Shown piece after piece: positions 54,118 through 64,000 of a stretch of 64,000 nucleotides of DNA; within the stretch, counting starts at the first letter, position 1; the number at the start of each line of letters is the position of its first letter. The stretch is from positions 10,126,471-10,190,470 of the forward strand of contig CM037869.1 of assembly GCA_021292105.1 (NCBI GenBank), written 5' to 3'. The position numbers were made by a program, and so were the translations under genes. The notes under the pieces were generated by a model. It made no database searches, was not told the DNA's origin, and saw only the letters and a list, made by a program, of their open reading frames with translations. This stretch comes from Anadara kagoshimensis (Eukaryota; Mollusca; Bivalvia; Arcoida; Arcidae).

Positions 54118-54579
54118 AATGATAGTACATGACTAGACAGGTGGATGGCTAACATTAATTGTTTAAAACATACCCAATGATACGCATCCCCACTATTGAA
54201 GCAAAATTAATGTAAAAAAAACCAAGTGACTGGTTAAAAGAAAAGAAAATTAAAAGAATTTCGATCTATTTTAAAATAGAAACAATCAAGAAATTAAAAA
54301 TAAAACGTCAAAGGAATAACAAGGATTTCAAGGAAGTAGTGATAACATTAGAACATAAAGTAATTATTGGGATTGAAGACAAAAGATAGAAGAAATCGAG
54401 ATTGTAAATACGGGACATATAGTTCAATAAAAGCCGTCAAGTGAAAAATGTGTTAGCATTTAGCAATAAAGAAAAACAACATAATTTGGAACAGTTAATA
54501 AAAGAACATTTTCATTTTGAAAAAAATACATTTATGAAAATTCAAAGAGGATTCTCATTCGTTTGTTACCATTGGACAT

Positions 54580-54680
54580 GTGTTAAGATTAAAAACACAA
54601 GATGTCATTATTATTATTGACAGCAACAGAAAATTTCGGTACCACGGAATTGTTGATAAAATTTGCCGATAAGTTTCATA
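54580..54680 (+). pseudogene. Conserved coding-like block (copy B)
   Basis: One frame reads SFVTIGHVLRLKTQDVIII and then DSNRKFRYHGIVDKIC; the same frame at 61130-61300 carries the block twice. Good candidate for a real exon of the duplicated gene. The family is unknown. Confidence 0.4.
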
Positions 54681-55445
54681 CGAAATTTAATTATTATTTT
54701 GTATATTCTACATTAAAAACTTCAATCAAATATGGGTTTGTTATACAACTGGTGTGACTTAAGAATCGATATATATTTGTTAGTGTGTTAAACATTTTTA
54801 TTGTAATTCTCATTGCATAAAATCCCTCTCCACTTTAAAATTTGAAATAAAAAATGAATTAGTTAATGACATGGATTCGTATGTAGGTTTTTTATTACAA
54901 CACTTGTACTGATTATCTAAAATACAAATTGCACTTACAGGTTTGTTTGAGGAATGAATAATTTTATTATTTTAACATTTAACCCCTGTGGATAAATGTC
55001 TTTAGAGTTGTATTAAGACTTTGTTAAACAACTGACACAAAATATTTTATGATTTTTTATTTTAGACTATTGTAACAATCATTGCTTGGCTCGGTTATTG
55101 GATGCAGTTTTATGTAATACCAATACGAAATTGGCCTCATCCAAGTTTACGTTCTTGACGATCCTTGCTTGTAAACAGGAATTACATGATTAGTTACTAC
55201 AAATAAACATTTTTTCTGTGCATGTTAAATTTTAAACCATTTATTAATGGTTAAAGTATTCAAAGTCATGTTGCCTCTATACAAACATTCAAAAGAAACT
55301 GAAGGGCTACAAATTAATTTCTAAATTCATACTTACTTTTACTTACTATCTTATATATACGTGTACATCTATAAGTATTGTTTGATGGTAAATGAAACGA
55401 AAGGGTTTCCTTTTAATAATTATTACATGTATGTATATTTTCAGG

Positions 55446-55870
55446 CAAACCTAAAACATTTACAAAAGACGAAATTCAGTGTATACTGAAAAAAAGTCAA
55501 TGCGAACATTGCAAAAACTAGAACACAAGTAAAGAACATTATCACTCGTAACCTTCATAATTATAAGTCTACTCAAGTTTGCAACGAAAGTTTTTTATCT
55601 ATTCCAATGTTTTGACCCTGCTGAAATATATTCATCTGGTAAACCACGATCTTTTCGAAGATTTTTGACTGCAGAAAGACATGCATGTTCAGAGCAGCAT
55701 TGAATGAAGAGAACTTACTGATTAGAAATCACAAATGGAAGACAGCATCTGTACACCAACATTAGTAGAGATAAGCTAAGAGAAGAACGCAAGAAAATAG
55801 TAGTAACATTGCTGCAATATTCTGGTTCGTATTTACATTATGAAAACTTCTTTTAAAGACTTCTCCGTCC
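55446..55870 (+). pseudogene. Splice-flanked decayed exon, copy B
   Basis: After GTATATTTTCAG (ending 55445) the sequence reads GKPKTFTKDEIQ in one frame, then frames change; a later block reads FDPAEIYSSGKPRSFRRFLT and AERHACSEQH. The same exon, with the same acceptor, is at 62073. Not assigned to a family. Confidence 0.4.
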
Positions 55871-56300
55871 GTCTGTCTGGTTTAAATTACCCACATTTTT
55901 AACATAAATAAATTAGGGCACCTCTGAAAAATTCAATAATTGTCATCTTAATAGTGTATCTATTGGTCAGTAATCATCATGTTGGGTCACTTGTACTACT
56001 ATCTAAAAGTCTAACTCTGACCATGTGAAGTCCAATTTTCATGTTTGTCAAAAAGAAGTTTAAAGTCTGTGAGTGCATGTTCTTTTGAATTCATGAGCAT
56101 AAATACGGCTTAAAAATGGGTTAAAGGTGGTATTATTATGGAATACCTTGGTACTACTATTAGATGAGAAATCACATTTTTGTTATAGTAAAAAGAAAAA
56201 CATAAAACTGACATTTTAAATGACGTGTTGGTTCTTACATGTATTCAGGAAGAAAAAGAGAATGAGATATGGAAAAAGGGTGAAAACCACCAAGCATCAA

Positions 56301-57260
56301 CACCACTTTCGAAGAGTACTTGTTTAACAAAATAAAAAACATGAAAAAGGCTAAGAGAGATGGATGTTTATCCTTAAAAGCCAGGATGGACGAATTAGTA
56401 AAAGTGACGGATGCGATAGAGAAACTATGGATGAATCAGATGATGATAAAACATAAATGAGGAGGATGACAGAGGGTTAGTACAAACTGCTTTAAGGCAA
56501 GAAGGCCAACAACTGGTTTTTGAAAAACTGTGAGAGATGAAGTAGAAATGGACATGGGAGAAGTTACAATCGAGTCGGCCGAGGGAAATAGTAGTTGATG
56601 TCATTGCGTTTCATACTTGTTTTTATATGAGTACTTTTATGATTAAGTGCAAGGTATGCATATAACAGTGTCCTATTTATTATAAATATTACTGTAATTT
56701 AATTGAATTGTGATTTGAACATAAAAAACACACACACATATATATATGCAGCAGGTAATATTTTAATTTAAATTAGTGCATGAATTACATATACCATGAG
56801 GAAGTATACCTTAGTTTTTGAGAAATTTCAAATTTTAACTTGCAGGAAATTTCGCAGAAAATCTCGAAGGTACGGTAATATACTGTTTGTAAAAAAATGC
56901 ACGTGGTATGACATGTGCTTTCAGGGACTACTTTATAAACAATAATAAATATATTTTGTATTCATACGAATCAAGGGTCATGACCCCCATTGTCTTTCAT
57001 TGGGAATTGAAATACAATTGCGTCTGTATGTTTCATCGAAGACAGGTACAGTCATATTGTAAATATTTGTTTACAATACATGTAATTTAAAATAAATAAA
57101 TAACCAACTTTGCCCATGAGCCATTTTACAAGATTACTGAATCACTGTTACTACTAAAATTGACCCAATTGGCTGATTTAAAAGATATATCAATAGTTTA
57201 TAGAGGATCTTGCATAAGTGTTTATGTAATATTGAATTTATTTAACGAGTTGAATAATTT
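56301..57260. other. No gene recognised
   Basis: A diverged coding-like stretch at 56440-56520 (EEDDRGLVQTALRQEGQQLV in one frame) and R2 sequence at 56790-56870. Otherwise unassigned. Confidence 0.35.
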
Positions 57261-57262
57261 TT

Positions 57263-57655
57263 ATGCAACGAGCCTTGGCTCTCTGGGACTATCGTGATCG
57301 TGTTATTCATCACAATGAAAAACTGTGGGGTCACCAAACTGCGCATTTGATTACCATTACAGAAAGCTCAGAGAGTTATCATGCAGTACAAACATTGGCC
57401 ACTCAGATGCATCCAGTAACAAGATTTCGACATTACCAATTTGGCAAAATCTGTAATACCTAAGCCAATTGTGAATAAAATTGATAGCAGGTTTTAGCAG
57501 AAATACAGCATTATTATCCAAGTGACAGAGCCAATGAAGATTTTTGGGCCCTAGTGTTGAGTAGTGGACTACTGGACATGCAACAGCAGCGCCATGCATA
57601 GAAGCATGGCAGAAAGACTAAAGAGCCGACAAAGGTTTGTGAATGATTTATAACA
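57263..57655 (+). pseudogene. Second copy of the 48.3-49.9 kb coding debris, rearranged
   Basis: 57290-57365 matches 48355-48430 (VIHHNEKLWGHQ) and the following bases match 49480-49860, so the 1 kb between those parts is missing here. The frame at 57263-57463 is open but the later part is broken. Confidence 0.55.
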
Positions 57656-58004
57656 GCAAGAATTGATAAAATTTATCATAAAGATGTGTCTAGAGTATGA
57701 GAATTTCAATTACATAAAGCAATATGAATAGGAAAAATATACTTTGCAATTGGCAAAATGGCAGATTTATTAATAATATGTCTTTTTGGTTAAATTTTGC
57801 AATATTTTACTGATTTGGTTTTAAGGACAACTTCTTCCATCACAATCAACAGCACAAGGGTTACATGCAGAAGGTGCTGAAGTTTGACATCAGTAAATAT
57901 GTGAATTCGTCAATACTAGTGATATTTTTTTCCAACTTGATGCATAACTAAACATGTTCACCATATGTATTTCTTAATATTTTTTTCTAATTATTAATAT
58001 ACTA

Positions 58005-58289
58005 TTGGTGTTTGTTAGAGAGGCCATTTTTGAAACAGCACATACCTTACTTCAAGCTATAATTACTTCTTTAGACTTGTTAGAAAAACTTCCTGAACAT
58101 TTTATAAACACTATAACAAAGATATCTCCATACAAACCTGAAGAAGTGCACCTGAAAATAAAAATAGACTTGCTACAGAATGATAATTGTGAACAAATAA
58201 AATTTGTTAAAAATTTATCTGAAACCAGAGAGAGAGTTCTGTCCACTCATTATTACAGTTCTCTAAACAATGTGAAAAAATTAATATAA
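58005..58289 (+). CDS. Unassigned helical protein fragment, best preserved of three copies
   Basis: A 94-codon frame reading REAIFETAHTLLQAIITSLD, LLEKLPEHFINTITKISPYK, then IKIDLLQNDNCEQIKFVKNL and ETRERVLSTHYYSSLNNVKK. Broken homologues exist at 51650-51860 and 59825-60060. Amphipathic helices dominate. It begins with an alternative-looking boundary rather than a clear initiation site, so it is probably an internal exon. No family recognised. Confidence 0.45.
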   Translation: MVFVREAIFETAHTLLQAIITSLDLLEKLPEHFINTITKISPYKPEEVHLKIKIDLLQNDNCEQIKFVKNLSETRERVLSTHYYSSLNNVKKLI

Positions 58290-59156
58290 TGTTTAAATAA
58301 AAGGTATTTTTTGTAATCGTCGTGAAGCCTTAACAGTAATTATGTACAATTTGGTATTAAAATATTCCCACTTTATAATGCAGCTGAAAACTTGTCTGTA
58401 AGTTATTTTGTAAAGATATAAGTGGTTACTCTTTACTTTCACGATATATTTATCATTGTGTTAAAATATCTTTTGATTCATCGATTTATTTCAGTTTTGG
58501 TCAAAGCAGTACTGATGAGAAATTGTTGTTCTTTTCATGTCTTCATTGCGGCATCAAAAGATTGTTTTTTTTAACGTTTAATCAATTACAATAACCTACC
58601 TAAATAAAATAAAAATTATGCATGCCTTTGTCTACATATTTTACGTATTTTTATTTTCATCCGAACAGTGGAAACGCATTGAAACGAAGGTAATATTGAC
58701 GATGAGCATCGTAACATATGTGGAACAGGAAAATGAGTTTTATGTATATTTTGGTGGGTTGTTCAGATCACTCGTGTAAGGTTTGGGTTCACAGTTTAAG
58801 CCCAAGATCACCGCAGTTATCAATGTCGAAGTCATATTATAAAATGTTAGTCAAAATAAACAATATTTGGGGCCATATTACTATGAAATTTTGAGTAAAT
58901 AATAAATTTATTCAGACACGCGCGCGCGCTCACCTAGTAGGCGATTCCGCTGGTGTCAGAGGTCACCATAATAAATCATTCTTCAATATTGTGTTCATCT
59001 TGTAGGTAGCTTTAAGTCCTATACAGACTGTGAGAATATACTGCTTATCTGTAAGCGGTTTTTATGTTGGCAGCAGTTATTTATAAATTGGCGTTATTCA
59101 TTTTAGTATAACATGATGATGACTTCGCAAATTCATACAAAATCTGTTTTTCGTCA

Positions 59157-59348
59157 TTGTCAAAGTACCAAAAAAGGAATTTTAATTATTTTAAAGGAAA
59201 TATAAAAGAGATTGAAGACACCAACAACATTTTAAGCGGATTAGTTCAACAACATAGGCTCAATTTCCGAAGACAAAATATCCTTCAACACACTGTATCT
59301 AAACGTGAAATTGAAATTAAAAAACTCAAGAACAAAATGCATCTTTAA
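59157..59348 (+). CDS. Coiled-coil-type exon, copy C
   Basis: Sixty-three codons, charged and helical: KEIEDTNNILSGLVQQHRLN followed by LQHTVSKREIEIKKLKNKMH. Heptad-like spacing of Ile/Leu suggests a coiled coil. The copy at 50900-51140 is broken. No family recognised. Confidence 0.4.
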   Translation: MSKYQKRNFNYFKGNIKEIEDTNNILSGLVQQHRLNFRRQNILQHTVSKREIEIKKLKNKMHL

Positions 59349-60460
59349 AGAATTACGTAAAACTAAAACGTTATTCGTTGTTTTATTTTCCAATGCAGTC
59401 GGTCAACACAATAACTGAAATGGATAAAAATTTCTACTTTAGAAGACCTGCTTATATCTACAGAAAAATATTTTGATCAAAGTAACCACAACATTGAACA
59501 TTCTAAAACACTTTAAGAGACTGAAAAACGTGGTAATCCCTATTCTCAAAACATTCGCCAGCTTTAGATTGTATTTTTATTTAGGGAAATTGTCTGTGAA
59601 GATATTGTACCTGTAATTAAATTACTATACATATTTCAATGAAGTGACATTGGACACCTTGGATCACAGCACAAAGATCAACTTTAGAAGCTGCTGAAGT
59701 TTCACGTCAGCAAATATGTGAAGTTGACAATACCAATGATAATTGTTCTTTGCAACTACTAAAAAGGATTATCACTTGTATGGCTTTAATATTTCTTCTA
59801 ATAATAATACATATACTAGTCAGTTTTGAAACAACAAATAACTTACTTCAAGCTACAATTACTTCTTTAGACGATTTAGAAAAACTGACCTGCCTTAAAA
59901 CGCTATAAGAAAGATATATTCATCCATGACTGACAGACGTGCAACTGAACAAAGTTACAACCTTACTACAAAATGTGAACAATTAAAAACTTAATACTAG
60001 AGACGAGAGATCTGTCCATCCGTTATTATAGTTCTCTGAACAATGTAAAAGAAATAGAAAATGAATATAATGTTTATATAAAAGGTATTTTGTAATCGTT
60101 GTGATTCCTTAACTATGACTATGTTGAGACTTGTCTAAATACATTTAAAGATGGAAGTGGTGACTTTACATTCACAATATTCCTATTTTAGCTTAGGTAA
60201 GCGATTTCATGTTTTTATTTTATAATGCAGCTGAAAAATAGTATTTATCGTCTCATGTATTTACTCAAGTTACATTCTAAGAATATTATGTCTATTTTCA
60301 AAGATTTATATATAAGATAACTTTGCCTTACTTGAAAGATGCAGCAACCTCAGAAAAGACTCCATTTTGCCCGATACCCTTTTACAATTAATTCTCTTGT
60401 TTCCAAACTGTGAATGGTCTATTAAATCCATAATTTCAGAAAGAGAGGGAGGTCACATTT

Positions 60461-60682
60461 TTGGCAAATATTTTGAAAGTATTGGTGAAATTTCAAGCTT
60501 TCGTTTTAAAAGATGAAAATACATGTATTTTATTGTTGGTGTCCTTTCTGCAACGTATGTGCCTTCCACTACATATTAAAAGTCAAAAGATGTTTGATTC
60601 TTTTATAAATTGTGAAAAATATCAAAATCCATCAACTAATATTATTCAATCAGTCTCTTCATACCCAAATGATAATATATGA
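60461..60682 (+). CDS. Unassigned frame shared by three duplicated copies, copy C
   Basis: Open over 73 codons, with LVSFLQRMCLPLHIKSQKMF and DSFINCEKYQNPSTNIIQSV, matching 53932-54117. Ends shortly after SSYPNDNI. Possibly an exon of a dead gene. Confidence 0.3.
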   Translation: MANILKVLVKFQAFVLKDENTCILLLVSFLQRMCLPLHIKSQKMFDSFINCEKYQNPSTNIIQSVSSYPNDNI

Positions 60683-61136
60683 CTGGATAGGTGGATGGCC
60701 AACATTGATTGTTTACAACATACTCAAAGATACGTATCCCCACTATTGAAGCAAAATCAATGTAAAAAACAAGTGACTGGTTAAAAGAAAATTAAAAGAA
60801 TTTCGATCAATTTTAAAATGGAGACAATCAAGAAAATGAAAATAAAAAGTCAAAAGAACAACAAGGATTTCAAGGAAGTAGTGATATCATTAGAACATAA
60901 AATAATTATTGGGATTGAAGACAAAGAGATTGTAAATACCAAGAAAATATAGATCAACAAAAGCCGTCAAGTAAAAAAATGTGTTAACATTTAACAATAC
61001 AGAAAAGCAACATAATTTGGAACATTAACAAAACAGTTAGAAATTGTTAATAAAAGAACATTTTCATTTTGAAAAAATACATTTATGAAAATTCAAAGAG
61101 GATCCTTATTCTCTTGTTACCATTGGATGTGTGTTT

Positions 61137-61298
61137 AGATTAAAAACACAAGATGTCATTCTCATTATTGACAGCAACAGAAAATTTCGACACCACGGAA
61201 TTGTTGATAAAATTTGCAGATTAAAAACACAAGATGTCATTATCATTATTGACAGCAACAGAAAATTTCGGCACCACGGAATTGTTGATACAATTTGC
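61137..61298 (+). repeat. 81-bp tandem duplication, coding-like
   Basis: The unit starting AGATTAAAAACACAAGATGT at 61137 is repeated at 61218, with 3-4 differences. Period is 27 codons and the frame LKTQDVIIIIDSNRKFRHHG followed by IVDKICR stays open through both copies. Copy B at 54580-54680 has the unit once, so the duplication happened after B and C separated. Confidence 0.95.
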
Positions 61299-62072
61299 AG
61301 ATAAGTTTCATATCAAATTTAATTATTATTTTGTATATTCTACATTAAAACAATTCAATTAAATATGGGTATGTTATACAACTGGAGTGACTTAAGAACC
61401 GATATATATTTGTTAGTATGTTAAACATTTTTATTGAAATTTTCATCAAATAAAATCCCTCTCGACTTTAAATTTAAAATAAATGAATGAATTAGTTAAT
61501 GGCATGGATTCGTATGTTTGTTTTTGATTACAACACTTGTACTGATTATCTAAAATAGAAATTGCACTTACAGTTTTGTTCGAGGAATAAATAATTTTAT
61601 TATTTTAACATTTAGCCCCTGTGGATAAATGTCTTTAGTGTTGTATTAGGACTTTGTTAAACAATTGACACAAAATATATTATGATTTTTATTTTAGACT
61701 TTTGTAACAATCATTGCTTGACTCGGCTATCGGATGCAGTTTTATATAATACCAATACAAAATTGGCCTCACCTAAGTTTACGGTCTTTATGATCCTTGT
61801 CTGTAGGCAGGAAAGATGACAAAGTAATCTTTTCTTTTACTTGATTAGGTACTACATCTAAGTAAACATTTGGCTGTCATCTATCAATGACTCAATGCCA
61901 TGTTGCCTCTACAAACATTCAAAAGAAACTGAAAGTCTACAAATTTTCTAAATTCATACTTACTTTTACTTGTTATGTTATATATACGTGTACGTCTATA
62001 ATAAGTATTGTTTGATTGGTTAATGAAATAAAAGGGTTTCCTTCTAATAATTACATGCCTGTATATTTTCAG

Positions 62073-62490
62073 GCAAACCTAAAACATTTACAAAAGACGA
62101 AATTCAGTGTACTAGTATACTGAAAAAAATGTCAATGCGAACATTGCAAAAACTAGAACAAAAGTAAAGAACATTATCACTCGAAACCTTCATAATTATA
62201 AGTCTACTCAAGTTTGCAACGAAAGTTTTTTTTTATCTATTCCAATGTTTTGACCCTGCTGAAATATATTCATCTGGTAAACCACGATCTTTTCGAAGAT
62301 TTCTGTGTGCAGAAAGACATGCCTGTTCAGAGCACCATAGAATGAAGACAACGTATTGATTAGAAATCACAAATGGAAGACAGCATCTTTACACCAACAT
62401 TAGTTGAGATTATCTAAGAGAAGAACGCAAGAAGATAGTAGTAACATTGCTGCAATATTCTGGTTCGTAACTTCTTTTATAGACTACTCC
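62073..62490 (+). pseudogene. Splice-flanked decayed exon, copy C
   Basis: Counterpart of 55446-55870 with the same acceptor (TGTATATTTTCAG) and the same early frame; the T run near 62227 is longer and the frames are equally broken. Confidence 0.4.
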
Positions 62491-63297
62491 GTCCGTCTGT
62501 CTGGTTTAAATAACCTACATTTAACATAATTAAATTAGGCCAAAATTATCCCTTAAGGCACCTCTGAAATATTCAATAATTGTCAATCTTAATAGGTCCA
62601 GTTTATCAATTGGTCAGTAATCATCATGTAGGGTCACTTGTACCACTATCTAAAAGTCTAACTCTGACCATGTGAAGTCCAATTTTCATGTTTGTCAAAA
62701 AGGAGTTTTAGTCTGTGAGTGCATGTTCTTTTGATGGATGAGTGATTTGATATTGCATTCATAAGCTAAAAATGGCTTAAAGGTGGTATTATTATGCAAC
62801 ACCTTGGTACTACCATTGGATGAGAAATCACATTTTTGTTATAGAAAAAATAAATAAAGTTACTTTTATAACATATTTTCGTGCATAAAGATGGCTTAAA
62901 AAATGCAAGAAAGACTTTTGACATATCTTTATGATAAGCTTAAAGATGTGATTTCATGCTGTGTATGTCAGTGTTACCATCGATTACTTTAGTATAAATA
63001 TGATTATTCAAAGCAGTTTTTGTTGTAGTTTGTAATTGCTGACTTTGGTCGTTTTAAAGTGTTTAGCTTTAGTTACCATTTTACTTATAGATCTCAGGAC
63101 AACACATCGGAAGTGCATTTGAAAGTGATGCATAAAATTAAGCACTTCATACCGACGTCAACATAAAACATGAGGCATTGGGAAAAGTACAAATTGCCTG
63201 GATGCGTTACTTTATAACAAACTCATAAAACTGACAGTTTAAATGACGTGTTGGTTCTTACATGTATTAAGGATGGAATAGAGAATGGGTATTTGAA

Positions 63298-63545
63298 GAT
63301 GTTGAAAAGCTACCCAAAGAACAAAAATATATTTTACCAAATTAAGCTAAGAAAATACTTTGCATGATGGAGTATACCCTTACTTTGAGAAATTTCAAAT
63401 TTTAACTTGCATGAAATTTAGACAATTTTAGTATATTTCTGACAATAATACGAAATTATTGCCTACTGAGTTTGTGATATCCTCGGGGCACCAGCCACCA
63501 GCAGAGATATACCAGTTTTAATTTTACAGCACTAGAATTTAATAT
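63298..63545 (+). repeat. Dispersed repeat R2, copy at the 3' end of unit C
   Basis: Matches 52400-52680, but is fused directly to the TTTTACAGCACTAGA end, lacking about 60 bases present at 52 kb. Confidence 0.75.
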
Positions 63546-64000
63546 TTAATTTATTTAAGTTTATCTTAAGGTTTTTATATTTTAAGTTATTAGATAAGTA
63601 CTTATATAGCAATTTGGAAAGGAGCCACCTGAGCCTCCTTATATTTTTATTTCATAATTATGTCCCTTGTTTAACCATCACTCTGATTGGTCAGATTTTT
63701 AGGAGGGACATTCATATTTTTACCTGTGCTTGAGCAGTGAAGATGTGTATTTGGTTTAGTGAAGAGAATTTAATTATCAGTTGGTAAGTCAAACAATTTA
63801 TATTTAAAAAGGTTTAATTATATTTATTATATTTTTGTCAATATTAGGCTTATTTTGGTTTTAAATTAAAACAGTTCCCATTTTATTACTAACTGCACTG
63901 TATGAATGAACTGTGTGAAGTCTATATAGTCATTAATTCTAAATATAAATGCTACTGGTAAAATTCAAGGAATCGTTTATTTTGTTAAATTTTCACGTCT
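63546..64000. other. No gene recognised
   Basis: AT-rich DNA to the end of the window without a supported feature. Confidence 0.4.

Larger units (their letters stand above)
53480..56300 (+). repeat. Large duplicated unit, copy B
   Basis: Aligns for about 2.8 kb with 60060-63300 at an offset of about 6.6 kb, with many small indels. Included are a 61-codon frame at 53932-54117, matched by 60461-60682, and a splice-flanked segment at 55446, matched at 62074. Identity is high by eye, so B and C are the most recent pair. Confidence 0.85.
58920..63300 (+). repeat. Large duplicated unit, copy C
   Basis: Matches copy A from 58930 to about 60700 and copy B from 60060 to about 63300. It therefore joins segments that are separate in A and B and is the most complete version of the ancestral unit. 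Confidence 0.8.

Overview
The window is AT-rich eukaryotic nuclear DNA with no operons, ribosome binding sites or long open genes. What can be read is transposon-derived coding debris, short exons preceded by animal-type 3' splice sites (T-rich tract then CAG or TAG), tRNA-derived SINEs, tandem repeats and many short dispersed repeats. The mix (Kolobok, pogo, Tc1, long-TIR 9-bp-TSD and BEL/Pao elements, tRNA-headed SINEs, KMT5A-like SET remnants) points to an invertebrate animal. A marine bivalve mollusc, perhaps a mussel, is my best inference, but no host gene diagnostic of a species is present.

Layout. 1-8.7 kb: mostly unassigned DNA with a 180-bp tandem repeat (3.7-4.5 kb), a long GAT-rich microsatellite (4.9-5.8 kb) and an RPA-like OB-fold pseudogene on the minus strand (6.2-6.8 kb). 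8.7-11.6 kb: a delimited Kolobok transposon (TTAA target duplications, 12-bp TIRs, broken transposase). 12-17.6 kb: decayed ORFs, a SET-domain pseudogene and a pogo-like transposase pseudogene carrying a hairpin insertion. 18.8-21.2 kb: an rve-type integrase remnant and tandemly duplicated PHD-like half fingers, both on the minus strand. 22-28.8 kb: two partial copies of duplicated exon-bearing segments plus inverted repeats. 28.9-32.2 kb: a 3.3-kb element with perfect 54-bp TIRs beginning CACAGTA and 5-bp target duplications, which resembles Transib/RAG-type ends; a related unoccupied target site lies just downstream. 33.8-41.4 kb: several minus-strand exons that each follow a good 3' splice site and end in a stop, including two different transmembrane-plus-tail exons, interrupted by a 2.3-kb long-TIR element with 9-bp target duplications and a Tc1-like element. 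41.4-46.1 kb: a 3'-truncated BEL/Pao retrotransposon on the minus strand. 47-63.5 kb: decayed coding sequence with a VGHTHED motif (DUF7869-like) and a large direct duplication (about 53.5-56.3 and 60.1-63.3 kb, with a third partial copy at 50.7-53.3 kb).

No complete host gene with a recognisable function can be assembled from this window. The main information is in precise transposon boundaries, in nested insertions that give a relative history, and in the cluster of terminal exons at 33.8-41.4 kb.
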